This document shows, one piece after another, positions 10,701 through 19,792 of a DNA stretch of 64,000 bases (positions within the stretch are counted from its first letter, which is position 1; every line of letters starts with the position of its first letter). The stretch covers positions 20,093 to 84,092 of the forward strand of contig JAPLUI010000320.1 in the NCBI GenBank assembly GCA_026397725.1. Reading direction: 5' to 3'. Origin of the DNA: Verrucomicrobiota bacterium (GTDB taxonomy: Bacteria > Verrucomicrobiota > Verrucomicrobiia > Verrucomicrobiales > Akkermansiaceae). The notes below the pieces were generated by a model that ran no database searches, was not told the DNA's origin, and saw only the letters and a list, made by a program, of their open reading frames with translations. The position numbers and the translations under genes were made by a program.

Positions 10701-11181
10701 CCGGGATCGTGTCGCCATGCAGGTAGAACCGGATGCCCAGACTCTCGATGAACTCATACGCCCCATAAAGGCAGGCGGTGGGAGAGCCGCCGGCGATCAC
10801 CAGCAGTTCATTCTTCTCCAGAGCCGAGGATTTCAGGGCATATTCCTGCACGCCCAACTGGCCGGGCAGGGCTGCTGAAAAACTTTTCAGCCATTCATCG
10901 CCTGCCACCCCGATCGCGATTCCGCGCTCACCCGCAGCGACTTTGCTGACCGATCTGATGTGCAGGAGAATTCCCGTCCGCAAGAAGACGTAGCGGCGGA
11001 CCTCCCGGGCGGCGAAACGCTCCTGCACCGACGCGGATCTGGAAATCAGGATCGTGCAGGAATCATCCGCACCAACCCCAAGATGGCCGGCATTACATGA
11101 CTGAGGCGTGGCGACCATGCCGATAGCGGCAGTCGAGGTGCCACGGAGAAAGGAGCGGCGGTTTATTGTTCGAGGTTTCAT
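7774..11181 (-). CDS. Tat-exported malectin / GH67-N-like glycan protein
   Basis: The ATG at 11181 gives 1135 residues beginning with a Tat signal (NRRSFLRGTSTAAIGM); an ATG 17 codons earlier is possible but would bury the signal. After the signal comes an alpha-glucuronidase N-terminal-like fold (SVQERFAAREVRRYVFLRTG and GAYEFIESLGIRFYLHGDTI). The middle carries two malectin-like modules, each with YxFxxPNGxYxVxLxF and INCGG/VNCGG (VFHLPNGSYSVELRF and YRFKVPNGNYRVTLKFCDWG). A long helical or TIM-like part lies between and after them. It resembles GH115/GH67-related proteins, but the reaction cannot be set from sequence. Tat export suggests folding or cofactor binding before export. It precedes the GH78 gene in an operon and ends in a 4-nt overlap with it. 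Confidence 0.75.
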   Translation of the reverse strand: MKPRTINRRSFLRGTSTAAIGMVATPQSCNAGHLGVGADDSCTILISRSASVQERFAAREVRRYVFLRTGILLHIRSVSKVAAGERGIAIGVAGDEWLKSFSAALPGQLGVQEYALKSSALEKNELLVIAGGSPTACLYGAYEFIESLGIRFYLHGDTIPDGLTELRLDGFDSVRRPLFEVRGIQPFHDFAVGPDWWDEDDYKLHVAQLAKMRMNFMGLHTYPDGKPYAEPTVWIGLPEDVAADGTVKASYPSYYQNTLSGAWGHASKKTSQFCLGASQLFERDGFGSEVMTGLCPRPQTPEQCNELFNRTGRMFAGAFSLARLVGVRTAVGTEAPMTLPQDLKNRLLQNHPEAGKELPECVLVGPASSTAEHAVNIPGADEETVYQSVRYALEKYVFHLPNGSYSVELRFVEHWKNAADLRVFTVSLQSRVVLEHFDVFKQAGRGQPLNCIFKDVLVENGRLVISFTPEIEHPAIAGIILQGKDYLKKINCGGPAFKDWQADPPQIKGDTTFKPGDEEVLRIYEGIFRRVMKTHPLDYYWLWTAETEALNYPALLKELQIARQALRNLGDPFRLAISGWGNVGEQFHHLDRDLPKDIIFSSLGPDGGRDPIDPAYKDLQRPKWAIPWFENDGEFLGSVLKVGWMRADAKLARDYNCTGLIGLQWRTQPITLQAAALAQAGWNQQNWRDYRNPMPVPLTDGEGAVGGSHTGYLRYTRFHDPEEKQPQLLISTIYGSKGEDPIYRYGRQGMSAYRFKVPNGNYRVTLKFCDWGASKPGQRVFDIKIQGQLVESKLDVPGRAGGLGHVLVTGYSDVKVADGQMVIDFISNPNTPIINGIVIEQSDGNYVRKVNCGGPAFADYAGEQYRRDVTGDFYLDWARTEFGEAIAPAAARLLEKWDSWLPWVSEWGPGAAQPDNRPLAEALKEIDFIDEFVALGERIKEPGATARFAYWAHVLRYHQAVTRFNCAWGNKLSREELLAALREVYRHLFPMIGTKGGLGQIAHWEQLVLGTEMAGIAGNTTLQPPLEYQGPALLLNPCARTTLMADESLRIKGIFLDSQPPKQFNISWKPLDGKTFQTRPLTHLARGVYQVILDENDLGQGEIEYHLHAETAAGQALIWPATAPQRNHTVISIPS

Positions 11182-11188
11182 GATATAT

Positions 11189-11467
11189 CTAACGCCGTGA
11201 GCACTCGAAGGTTGATCTTTCACATTCCCCATTCATCTCGATGCTCCGACGGAAATTGGAGGAGCCAATGCCCTGGTTTCCGGTTTGAGTCACCACTTGT
11301 GATCGCTTGGCCATCTCTGCGACCTGGCGCGCTTCCTCCACCGTATGGGTCAACGGCCTTTCGCAGTAAACATGTTTGCCGACCTGCATGGCTGCCCTGC
11401 AAAGGACCGCATGCCAGTGGTCGGGTGAGGCGATTCCTATCATTTGATTTGCAAAGCGTTTTGTCAT
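11189..11467 (-). pseudogene. Remnant of a Gfo/Idh/MocA-type dehydrogenase
   Basis: The 92-residue frame contains the middle of this oxidoreductase family: IASPDHWHAVLCRAAMQVGK, then YCERPLTHTVEEARQVAE and VTQTGNQG, then SSNFRRSIE. The NAD-binding GxGxxG strand that should come first and the C-terminal substrate domain (about 250 residues) are both absent. It lies between two operon genes with only 9 and 7 nt to its neighbours, so the original gene was probably part of the same operon and has been cut down by deletion. Confidence 0.75.
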
Positions 11468-11476
11468 GGGGAGCCA

Positions 11477-14053
11477 TCACTCGACGTCTTCCACCGTCTT
11501 GCCCATGTATTGCAGGCCGACAGTTGTCCGACTGCCTTTCAACGGCGACCAAGGTGCGATGCGATAACCCTCCGGCTGGAAGGTGATGCCGAAATATCCG
11601 TTGTAGAGCGCGTTGAACGCGTGATAGCAGTCTGGCAGAAAGCCCTCGCCGCCGGATTTATTGCCACTCCAATCATGCCATTCTCCGCGCACCGGGTCGC
11701 CACGCTTGCCGGCCACGCCGCCGTTGAAGAGCCCTTCGCCATACGACTTGATCAGCGGCCACAACATGGCGTCCGCCTCGGTCCGGCGACCCGTCTGATA
11801 CATTGCCTGGATATACCAGTAGGCATAACAGGGCGCGGCTCCTCCATTCAGATACTGTTGGAACTTGTTGTCCACGGCATAATCGGAAGAGGGAATATTG
11901 ATCAGGCAGTTGGGCATGCCCAGATCGAAGCGATGGAATCCAACCTCTTTGAACTTCGCCTGCAAACGATCCAGGATCTTGTTCGCCTCCGGCTCCGGTA
12001 CCAGCCCGTAAATGATGGCCATGCCGTTGACCCAGGGGAACCAGTAATCGTGCAATTTCCCATCCTCGGTCTTCCATCCGGCAATCACGCCCGTTTCCGG
12101 ATTGAAAAGAGCCGGATAATAGGCCGCGCGAATCCGGTTGGCTTGGTCGCTGAAGCGTTTGCTTTGTTCATTCCGACCAAGTAGCGACTCCAAGTCCGCT
12201 AGATATTGGAATGCCCGGAAGCCCAGCGCATTGCCGTAGGCGGATTTCCCGCCGTCACGGATGACATCATACCAACCGCCGCCCCGGGTGGATTTGATCG
12301 TTTGCAGCAGTCCATCGCTACCGGCGGTTTCCTCCATCAATGTTCCCAACCGTTCGAGATACGGCAACCAGCGGCGCAGTTGTTCCACCTCGCCGGTTTT
12401 GCGGACGACCGTCCAGGCCGCGTAGATGAGCGCGGGTTTGGTATCCAAGGTGGTGTTGTATCCGCTGTTGGGGTCGAGCATATAGGCGGGGCCGCAGTCA
12501 TGTGCCCAGGTGCCTGCGAAATAGGTGTCTAACGACCGCCGCAGCAGATCACAGGGATCGATGCCGCCGGGTAGGACGGGCAGCCATTGCGCCATTTCGG
12601 CATACTCGAACATGCAGAAGCCACAGTTGATGCTGGTGATGGAATTGCCTAGCAGGTCGGTGTCCGGGCGAAACGGCATGCCGTTGAGGGCGTAGCGACT
12701 CAGCCCGGCCAGGCGCGGCTCTTTGGCGGTCAGCGCGGGCACCGGAGTGACGTGCTGCACGCTCCAGCGCATCACCCCTTGCCGGACGCCGGGTTTGATT
12801 TCAACCAAGCCGTCGGGACGGGTGGGAAAATCGTCGGTCAAATCGAAGTAGGACCACCAGGTCTTGCCGAGCGCCTGGCATTCGGCGGCACGCTCGAAGA
12901 AGCCCGCCATGGAACCCGGCGCAGACTCCACCAACACCGCGCCGCAATCAGGCGCTTGAAGCAGGCAGGGCAGGCCGACCAGACCAAGTTTTCCGGGGCG
13001 ATAATACGGCGTGATCGGCGTCTGGCCGGCATCCAGGTCGAAATGGATCACCCCCGGACGAACCATCATCGCGTGGCTGGCTTCCTTCGTGACGGCCATT
13101 TCCACCTCCTTGGCTCCCACTTTGATTTCCCAGTTCATCCACAACCCATCTGCTGCCTCGAAGGGACCGTAGCGCATCACGTTGCCATCGCGTTTCAAGC
13201 TCGCTGCCGGCAGTGCCTTGACGGGACGGTATGCCGGCGTCACGCGCGGCTGGATGCCATCGGTGCCTTTGACACCCAGCAGGTTGATGTCCAGCTTGCC
13301 TTGGCCCTCGCTATCCCAGGCGAGGCAAGTGATCTGCGGTTGAGCGCGTGAAAAGACGAGTTTTTGCCACGGCGAGCGGATTTCAATCTCGTCGGCCCGC
13401 TCCTCGATTTGCACCTGATTGTCAGATTTGGCAATCAGCAGCGGTTGAACATCCCGCAATCCCGGTGCGGATTCGATTTGGGGACGAATCGCATCGCCCT
13501 CGCCATAGACTTCGATCTCACTCAACTGGGTGAAGTTCGAATGGGATGTGGTGGCAGATCGCTCGATAAACAGACGGAAGTTATCCGCCGCCACCGGCGC
13601 GAATTTGAACTCCATCACCATAGTCATGGCATCGGGCTTCTGATCCTTCACCACAAACAGATCCTTCAGCGAAATCCCATTGTCCGGGCTGTATTGCCCG
13701 CGGAAATCAGTGGGATAATTCTCCACGCTCGAACAGCGGACGACCACGCGATTGATCATGCGTGGTCCGGCAAAACCAATCCACGCCCAATGCGGGTGTT
13801 TGCGGTCCACCTGGGAGATCCAGCGATTGCCATGTGGAAGTCGCTGGGTTGGATCGGTCACATACCTGCCATCAGTCAGTTGCTCCGGTTTGCATTCAAA
13901 ATCGAAGCCACCGTAGGTAGCGTCGTTGCGACCAAACGCGCTTAACGAATCCACCGAGACAAAGCTTCCCTCCGAGGCAAAGGCGACGTTCCGTTCCGCA
14001 GCCCACAGTATGGGGGAGAGCCCGAACATGAGTAGTGGTAGTATTTCTTTCAT
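11477..14053 (-). CDS. Secreted six-hairpin glycosidase-like protein
   Basis: The ATG at 14053 gives 858 residues with a signal peptide (MKEILPLLMFGLSPILWA, cut before AERNVAF). Residues about 20-180 look like a discoidin-type carbohydrate-binding domain (RVVVRCSSVENYPTDFRG, NFTQLSEIEVYGE). The C-terminal 400 residues form an alpha/alpha toroid with TWAHDCGPAYMLDPNSGYN, RGGGWYDVIRDGGKSAYGNA and FPWVNGMAIIYGL, close in style to GH78/GH63/GH95 barrels. It is likely an exo-glycosidase working with the GH78 enzyme downstream, but its substrate is not fixed. It is the first recognised gene of the operon and faces the AraC regulator. Confidence 0.75.
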   Translation of the reverse strand: MKEILPLLMFGLSPILWAAERNVAFASEGSFVSVDSLSAFGRNDATYGGFDFECKPEQLTDGRYVTDPTQRLPHGNRWISQVDRKHPHWAWIGFAGPRMINRVVVRCSSVENYPTDFRGQYSPDNGISLKDLFVVKDQKPDAMTMVMEFKFAPVAADNFRLFIERSATTSHSNFTQLSEIEVYGEGDAIRPQIESAPGLRDVQPLLIAKSDNQVQIEERADEIEIRSPWQKLVFSRAQPQITCLAWDSEGQGKLDINLLGVKGTDGIQPRVTPAYRPVKALPAASLKRDGNVMRYGPFEAADGLWMNWEIKVGAKEVEMAVTKEASHAMMVRPGVIHFDLDAGQTPITPYYRPGKLGLVGLPCLLQAPDCGAVLVESAPGSMAGFFERAAECQALGKTWWSYFDLTDDFPTRPDGLVEIKPGVRQGVMRWSVQHVTPVPALTAKEPRLAGLSRYALNGMPFRPDTDLLGNSITSINCGFCMFEYAEMAQWLPVLPGGIDPCDLLRRSLDTYFAGTWAHDCGPAYMLDPNSGYNTTLDTKPALIYAAWTVVRKTGEVEQLRRWLPYLERLGTLMEETAGSDGLLQTIKSTRGGGWYDVIRDGGKSAYGNALGFRAFQYLADLESLLGRNEQSKRFSDQANRIRAAYYPALFNPETGVIAGWKTEDGKLHDYWFPWVNGMAIIYGLVPEPEANKILDRLQAKFKEVGFHRFDLGMPNCLINIPSSDYAVDNKFQQYLNGGAAPCYAYWYIQAMYQTGRRTEADAMLWPLIKSYGEGLFNGGVAGKRGDPVRGEWHDWSGNKSGGEGFLPDCYHAFNALYNGYFGITFQPEGYRIAPWSPLKGSRTTVGLQYMGKTVEDVE

Positions 14054-14067
14054 AAGGTGTGATGCAG

Positions 14068-14424
14068 TCAGCAAAGTGAAATAGTGGCCTCTTGCGCCCA
14101 TTGTTGGTAGGATTCAGTCAATATATACTCGGCTTTTGCTACGGGAATATCATTGGGTTCGCGTCCGGCGGCCCGGCAGAGGCCGCGTGCGAGCAGCCGT
14201 TGGAAGTTCGGGATGATTCCGAAAGAGCCATTCGAATCAGGTCCTCGCCCGCCGACTACCAGCAACTCGAGTCCCTCGCCACCAGTCGCCTCCGGGTCCG
14301 CCGCCGCCACCAGACTCAGCGAGGAGTCGGCTGAGGATACAAGGATGCGGAACTGAGCGAGATGACTGGCACTGGAAGGCCTTGGGGGTGTTACGATCAC
14401 GGCAGTGGTGAGGATGTTGGTCAT
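14068..14424 (-). CDS. Possible 118-residue protein upstream of glycosidase
   Basis: An open frame from ATG 14424 ends 14 nt before the glycosidase start and is read in the same direction. The composition is protein-like (for example ILVSSADSSLSLVAAADPEA and GLELLVVGGRGPDSNGSFGI), with no low-complexity run. It matches no family I know and could be leader sequence rather than a gene. Confidence 0.25.
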   Translation of the reverse strand: MTNILTTAVIVTPPRPSSASHLAQFRILVSSADSSLSLVAAADPEATGGEGLELLVVGGRGPDSNGSFGIIPNFQRLLARGLCRAAGREPNDIPVAKAEYILTESYQQWAQEATISLC

Positions 14425-14898
14425 TCAGGGTATTGGAGCGGAGGCCTCGAGGCGGCGGTCTGCTCCGGGCGCATTCCTGGTCGGAGGAGTGGAAACATTG
14501 AGTATTATTGGGAGGGCTCTGGGGATCGGTTTGGGCCTCGCGCCGAACGGGCGTGACCTAACGGCGATGGAGGGTGGCAGATGCAATCAAAAGCTGCGTT
14601 CGAATCCCGACACCTTCGTTTTTCAAACACCGTCTGTCATTCGACCGCTTCGCGTCACATGGCCATTCTTTGCCTCAGGGGAGACTGCCGTTGCGTGGCT
14701 GCGGATCGGGTGCCTCGCGCAAGACATCGGGGAGGCGCTCAAGCGGAATTGTTCTTGATTTTGTGCCAGGAAGATCAAAGATCCCCCCCGTCGATTTCTG
14801 GATCGGGATCTTCGAGCTTGTCGTTACCGGCATTCGAGTCGCCCGGATCAAGAGACTTTTCAGATCACAACCTGCTCCAAATCCACCAACCCTGTAAT
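14425..14898. other. Divergent intergenic region, AraC regulator / glycan operon
   Basis: This gap must hold the promoters of the AraC gene and, with the segment to 14054, of the minus-strand operon. Several short frames cross it without protein features. I could not pick out -35/-10 elements or a clear repeated operator by eye. Confidence 0.4.
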
Positions 14899-15906
14899 AT
14901 GAAGTCCTCCTCCCAGCCAGACTTGAGGCGGAAACCCTCTTTTCTGATGCGACCCGATTCGATCACAGCGTCTGAAACCTCCCCGGTTTCCAAATTCGAT
15001 CCGTGGGAGCTGTCCACGGAATATCGTGGATACGACCGGGAAGTATTCGAGGGCGCGACCATTTTGTTGCCTGAGCTGGCGATTTTCGGCTGGTTGCACT
15101 TTCACGCGGCATTGCCGGGAGCCCTGCAACCGGATCGGCATGAGGGGCTGTATGAGATCCACTACATGCGCCGTGGTCATGTCAAATGGTGGGTGGAGGA
15201 CGAGAAGCATGAATTTTCCACCGGCCGTGTCTTCATCGTAAAGCCTGGCGAGCTTCATGGCGGGGATGAGGACTCGCTCCAGCGGTGCGAGCATTACTGG
15301 CTGCGGATTGGTTTTCCCAAGGGCAAGGCCTTGCCAGCACTGACCAGCGCTGAGACCGCTCGGATGAGATCTCACTTCGAATCCATCCGCTTCCGCAATT
15401 TTGTGGCCACGCCTGAGGTCGGCGAGTTGTTCGTCCGGATCCACAATGAACACCGCTTCGGTTCAATGCCGCATGGCGTGACAATCGCCCGCGCGATGTT
15501 GCACGCATTGCTCATTACCGTTTTGCGGGATCATGACCGCTGCATTGCCGCGTCGAGCCAGCAGCCTTTGCTTTCATGGCGGGTTCGCCGGGTGATAGAA
15601 CTGATGCAGCAGCGGATGTGCGACCCGGACCTGCGGATTGATTCCATAGCGGCTGAAGTCAGGGGGGGCACCGCCAGTCTGCGTGCCCGCTTTCGCTTGG
15701 AGACCGGTCTTTCCATGCACGATTTCCTGCTCCAACACCGGATCGAGGAGGCAAAGAAACGCTTGGACGATTCCACACTCGGAGTCACTCAGATCGCTTA
15801 TGATCTGGGATTTTCCTCCAGCCAATATTTCGCCACCACCTTCCGGCGCTTTGTCGGAATGGCACCGGGAGAATTCCGCCGCAAACACGGTTCGTCCCAA
15901 CCGTAA
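14899..15906 (+). CDS. AraC-family transcriptional regulator
   Basis: The 335-residue protein has a cupin-like sensing half (RGHVKWWVEDEKHEFSTGRV, FIVKPGELHGGDEDS) and a C-terminal AraC double helix-turn-helix (IAAEVRGGTASLRARFRLET and IAYDLGFSSSQYFATTFRRF followed by GMAPGEFRR). The ATG at 14899 is chosen because sequence upstream of it is not protein-like, although the frame is open to 14581. The gene points away from the rhamnosidase operon, the usual place for a sugar-responsive activator of that operon. The inducer is unknown. Confidence 0.88.
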   Translation: MKSSSQPDLRRKPSFLMRPDSITASETSPVSKFDPWELSTEYRGYDREVFEGATILLPELAIFGWLHFHAALPGALQPDRHEGLYEIHYMRRGHVKWWVEDEKHEFSTGRVFIVKPGELHGGDEDSLQRCEHYWLRIGFPKGKALPALTSAETARMRSHFESIRFRNFVATPEVGELFVRIHNEHRFGSMPHGVTIARAMLHALLITVLRDHDRCIAASSQQPLLSWRVRRVIELMQQRMCDPDLRIDSIAAEVRGGTASLRARFRLETGLSMHDFLLQHRIEEAKKRLDDSTLGVTQIAYDLGFSSSQYFATTFRRFVGMAPGEFRRKHGSSQP

Positions 15907-15966
15907 TCCGAATTCATTGTGGAGTGCCGGGAATCTTCGTGAGGCGGGGAATCCGCACCATCACAG

Positions 15967-16131
15967 GTCGGCGCGATCGATTTGCGGGGAGTGGAAAATC
16001 TCGATCCGGGCCGTGTTCTGAACGCCTGGTTCCCCGTATCCGCCACCAACCCTGGCAACACGGCCCAACGATTCGTCTCCGGCCAAACCGTCGTCGAGCG
16101 GATCAGCCCGGGACCCGTTCCCATGCCGTGA
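15967..16131 (+). pseudogene. C-terminal fragment of an unknown protein
   Basis: A 54-residue frame reads like genuine protein end: GAIDLRGVENLDPGRVLNAW followed by FPVSATNPGNTAQRFVSGQT and a proline-rich tail before TGA. It is open upstream only to a TGA near 15942 and has no start codon. It lies 126 nt before the Verru_Chthon A gene in the same direction, so it could be the end of a deleted neighbour. The family is not recognised. Confidence 0.45.
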
Positions 16132-16257
16132 GATCATCGTCATTGTTCAAAAATCAATGACATCGGGAATCGAACGCGGTGTGGCTTGCTTTCCATTATA
16201 CGTGGACTTGAAAAATCCAAGCCGTTGGGAATTCCAAGCCGTTCCTGACGTAAGAGC

Positions 16258-19200
16258 ATGAACTCCCCCCGTCAACCTGCCCCTCAAGTTTCGCCCTGCG
16301 CCAAGGGCGGCTTTGCTTTGATCGTCACGCTCTCGCTGATGATCCTGCTGACGATCCTCGCCGTCGGCCTGCTGACAGTTTCCAGTATTTCCCTGCGCTC
16401 GGCTGGCCAATCCGGAGCCATGGCCACGGCAAAATGCAACGCTCGGCTGGCGCTGCTGCTCGCGCTCGGCGAACTGCAAAAGCAAGCCGGCCCCGACACC
16501 CGGGTGACGGCCCGTGCGGACGTGCTCGACGAGAAGAACCCACCGGTCCTCGGCGTGTGGAAAAGCTGGGAGGGCACCGACCATGTGACCGGCGGACTAA
16601 CTGCCGGACGGCCATTGTCACCTGGTGACTATGCAGCCAAGAAGAGGGCCCGATTCCTCGCCTGGTTGGTTTCCGGTAGCACGGCATCCACGGTTCCAGA
16701 TACCACCGCAGCAGCCGCCAAAGTGACTTTGGTAGGTGCCGGTTCGGTGGGTGATGGCGAGGAACGCTTGAAACTCCAGATTCACTTGGCCCCATCCTTG
16801 GTCACCGCCAACGGCCAAAATGGCGCCTATGCCTGGTGGGTGGGTGGAGAAAACCAAAAGGCCCGCTTGCCGCATCCCTACAATCCGCCCTCGGACAGTG
16901 CTGCACGCTGGACGGTGCATGCCAAGTCACACGCGGTCGCGGATCCCGCGCCATTCCGGATGGATGCTCTGCTGAAAGATGCCACACCTGCCGCCAAAGC
17001 AGTCACCCTGCCCCAGGGCGACTTGATCGCCACCCAGGGCAAGTTGCCCGCATCCAGCGAGTTTTTCCATGATCTCTCTGCGGTATCCGTCGGACTGCTG
17101 ACCAATACCGCCACCGGCGGCTGGCGCAAGGACCTCTCGCTGCTTACCGAAAAATGGGACGAGCAGCCAAGCTCCAATCTCCCCTTGTTTCGTGTGACTC
17201 CGAGTCAGGACCTCAACTTCACCCGGCCCACGACCGGAAATCCGGTGGCCGGACGTTCCATGCTCTACCCGTGGGCAGCCTACCGCGGAGGCGCCGCAGA
17301 TCCTCCGATCTATCGGCATGGTCCCGTCACAAGCTGGGAGAACCTCAAGGATTACGCTACGGCCTACAAGCGCATCTCCGCCTCATCGTCCGGGCGCGCC
17401 ACCATCCCCACGCAATCCACGGGGATCATGGACATCCCTAACACCTTCCAGTTCCTGCACAAGGTGCGTATCCTGCCTGTGATGGCACGCATTCAATGCC
17501 TGTTTTCGCACTCCGCTGGCAATCCGCCACCTCCCGCAGCAGGCCAACCCGCCAATCCACCCGGCAGCCTGGAGCCGCGCCTCTTGATGACCCCCATAAT
17601 CACCTTGTGGAATCCATATAATGTGGAGATCACAACTCCCGCCCTGTCGTTCGGTGTCAGCAACACCCCCGAGGCATTCCGCTATACGATTGATGGGAGA
17701 GCCAACAAGAACTATAACAGTCTGCGGAATAATGGACTGAACAACCAGCCCTCACTTTCGACCGCGGTAGCGTCGAGCTACGCAATCGCCGCCGGCATCA
17801 CTCTTGCACCGGGAGAAACCCGCGTTTTCAGCCCCACTTCCCCCACCCCGGTGCCGGCCGACACTCTCATCAATCTGACGCCCGGATACCGCAGTGGCGG
17901 CGGCCACTATTTTCCCGTTCTGGACGACAGCGGCAAACCCTTGGTTCTATCCGGTTCCTCGAACATCAGGGCGGACGCGAAGTTCGATACCCAATACGAT
18001 GATCGCGGTGCCGGCATAGGCGTCTATATTGACATGTCAGTGACCGGAATCTGGGCCCTGGCCTATCGGATGGTCTATACCCCTGCCGTCGCCAATGTGA
18101 TCTACAAACCACTGACCCAACTTGCCGAAGGCACACTCAGTCAGGGGCTCACCAATCCCACTCCTTTTCTATCCACGATGTTCGGAGCCCGCATGGCCAG
18201 CAATACCCATCTTCCGGCCAAAGGCCTCGTCCAATCCAGTCCGCTGGTCAACTACACCGCCATGGGTGGCAAGGACGTGGCGGAATCCACCATCGCCCGC
18301 CACTACGGTGGAACCGGCCATCCGGTCAACTGCCCCTTCGACTACAGTTTCATCAAGCACACGGCAGGCGGAGACAGCTACCTGCCAAACGCCGACCCCA
18401 CCGATCACGGCTACATCGTTACCGGCTTCCAGAGTTCCAACGGACTCTCCAGTTGTGTCATCAACGAACTCCCCACCCGCCCGCTCCAGTCCCTCGGAGA
18501 GCTTCAGAACTGGGATCTCCGCTACGAGAATCCCATCCCGCCCTTCGCGCTCAACCTGATTGGAAATTCGGATGCCAGCCCGCTGCTGCCCGCAAGCTCC
18601 GTGATCAATGCCGCGGATTCCTCATTGTCCGACAATCTCCAGCATGACGATTCCTACTGCGCCAACCACCTCCTGTTCGATGACTGGTTCTTTTCTTCCA
18701 TTGCACCGAATCCGAACGATTACGGCACCTCCGGAAAGAACCTTCAGGAGGCGTTCACTGAATTCATCAGTGGCGATACCGCACTCGGCAACCACTCGTA
18801 TCAGCCCCTCGCGGCGGACCTCATCTTCGCCAGCGTGAACTCAGCCAATGCCACCCAACTCTACACGAATTACGTCAAACCCGCCGACTCCTGGAAGTCC
18901 ATCGCATCGCGTCTGGAAGTCGAGGGCATGTTCAATGTGAACTCCACCTCAGTCACCGCGTGGCGTGCTTTGGTGGGCCATGCACGCAGTCAGAAAGTGC
19001 CGTTCATCAGGGACACCGGGACGTCATGGGGCGTTGACTCCTCGCAAGAGACGGACTACGCGGTCTCGCGCTTCAGCACCGCCGGTGACACGGCCGCGGG
19101 GTCCAGCGGTAGATCCGGGCTCTTCAGCGATGCCACCCAATTCGCTGGATACCGCGTCCTCGATGGCAAGCTCCTCGACGCATTCGCACTTGAAATCGTC

Positions 19201-19746
19201 AAACAGATCCGAACCCGCGGCCCGTTCCTCTCCCTCTCGGAATTCGTCAATCGCCAACTCTCCTCCGGAAACCTTGCTCTCACCGGCACCATTCAGGCCG
19301 CCCTCAACGAACTGTCGAAAAGACCCGGCACCAACCCCACCGCCGCCATCGATTCCTACCTGAGCGCCAACCACGTGCCCGACGCCAGCGCCGTGCCCGC
19401 GATGGCCAACCTTGCGGAATACAGATTCCCGGACGCAGCAGCAGGAAAATCCGTATATGGCCTGCCTGGCTGGACCCGTCAGGCCGATGTGCTCCGACCG
19501 CTCGCTCCAATTCTCTCGGCACGGGACGATACTTTCAAAATCCGCTCTTACGGCGATGCGCGCGACGGCAGGGGCAATATCATCGCCCGCGCTGTCGCCG
19601 AGGTCACGGTTCGCCGCACGAGGGACTACGTCGATCCGCGCGACCTGCCGGAACTCTCGACTCCGCCCGCGAAGACTGTCAACAAAACCCTCGGCCGCCG
19701 GTTTCAGATCATCTCCTTCAAATGGCTTGCCGCGGGTGAAGTTTGA
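16258..19746 (+). CDS. Verru_Chthon cassette protein A-like, pilin-type N-terminus
   Basis: The 1162-residue protein has a prepilin-like signal: KGGFALIVTLSLMILLTILA, where the helix follows a basic Gly-Phe site. Length, N-terminus and the later mix of Ser/Thr/Pro-rich sequence fit the Verru_Chthon cassette protein A family, known from Verrucomicrobium and Chthoniobacter, where it occurs with smaller pilin-like proteins B, C and D. No B-D genes are seen next to this copy, so it is an orphan. Near the C-terminus is a helix-hairpin-helix-like stretch (GPFLSLSEFVNRQL), as in GspK-type minor pseudopilins. It is probably a large surface or secretion-pilus component; its exact role is unknown. Confidence 0.8.
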   Translation: MNSPRQPAPQVSPCAKGGFALIVTLSLMILLTILAVGLLTVSSISLRSAGQSGAMATAKCNARLALLLALGELQKQAGPDTRVTARADVLDEKNPPVLGVWKSWEGTDHVTGGLTAGRPLSPGDYAAKKRARFLAWLVSGSTASTVPDTTAAAAKVTLVGAGSVGDGEERLKLQIHLAPSLVTANGQNGAYAWWVGGENQKARLPHPYNPPSDSAARWTVHAKSHAVADPAPFRMDALLKDATPAAKAVTLPQGDLIATQGKLPASSEFFHDLSAVSVGLLTNTATGGWRKDLSLLTEKWDEQPSSNLPLFRVTPSQDLNFTRPTTGNPVAGRSMLYPWAAYRGGAADPPIYRHGPVTSWENLKDYATAYKRISASSSGRATIPTQSTGIMDIPNTFQFLHKVRILPVMARIQCLFSHSAGNPPPPAAGQPANPPGSLEPRLLMTPIITLWNPYNVEITTPALSFGVSNTPEAFRYTIDGRANKNYNSLRNNGLNNQPSLSTAVASSYAIAAGITLAPGETRVFSPTSPTPVPADTLINLTPGYRSGGGHYFPVLDDSGKPLVLSGSSNIRADAKFDTQYDDRGAGIGVYIDMSVTGIWALAYRMVYTPAVANVIYKPLTQLAEGTLSQGLTNPTPFLSTMFGARMASNTHLPAKGLVQSSPLVNYTAMGGKDVAESTIARHYGGTGHPVNCPFDYSFIKHTAGGDSYLPNADPTDHGYIVTGFQSSNGLSSCVINELPTRPLQSLGELQNWDLRYENPIPPFALNLIGNSDASPLLPASSVINAADSSLSDNLQHDDSYCANHLLFDDWFFSSIAPNPNDYGTSGKNLQEAFTEFISGDTALGNHSYQPLAADLIFASVNSANATQLYTNYVKPADSWKSIASRLEVEGMFNVNSTSVTAWRALVGHARSQKVPFIRDTGTSWGVDSSQETDYAVSRFSTAGDTAAGSSGRSGLFSDATQFAGYRVLDGKLLDAFALEIVKQIRTRGPFLSLSEFVNRQLSSGNLALTGTIQAALNELSKRPGTNPTAAIDSYLSANHVPDASAVPAMANLAEYRFPDAAAGKSVYGLPGWTRQADVLRPLAPILSARDDTFKIRSYGDARDGRGNIIARAVAEVTVRRTRDYVDPRDLPELSTPPAKTVNKTLGRRFQIISFKWLAAGEV

Positions 19747-19792
19747 CATCGCCTTGTCCCAAGCCCCAAAAAAACCCATCATGCGCCTGTTC

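Noticed and set aside
14581..14898. Upstream extension of the AraC regulator
   Set aside because: The extension is not protein-like and would precede the sensor domain with no known counterpart.
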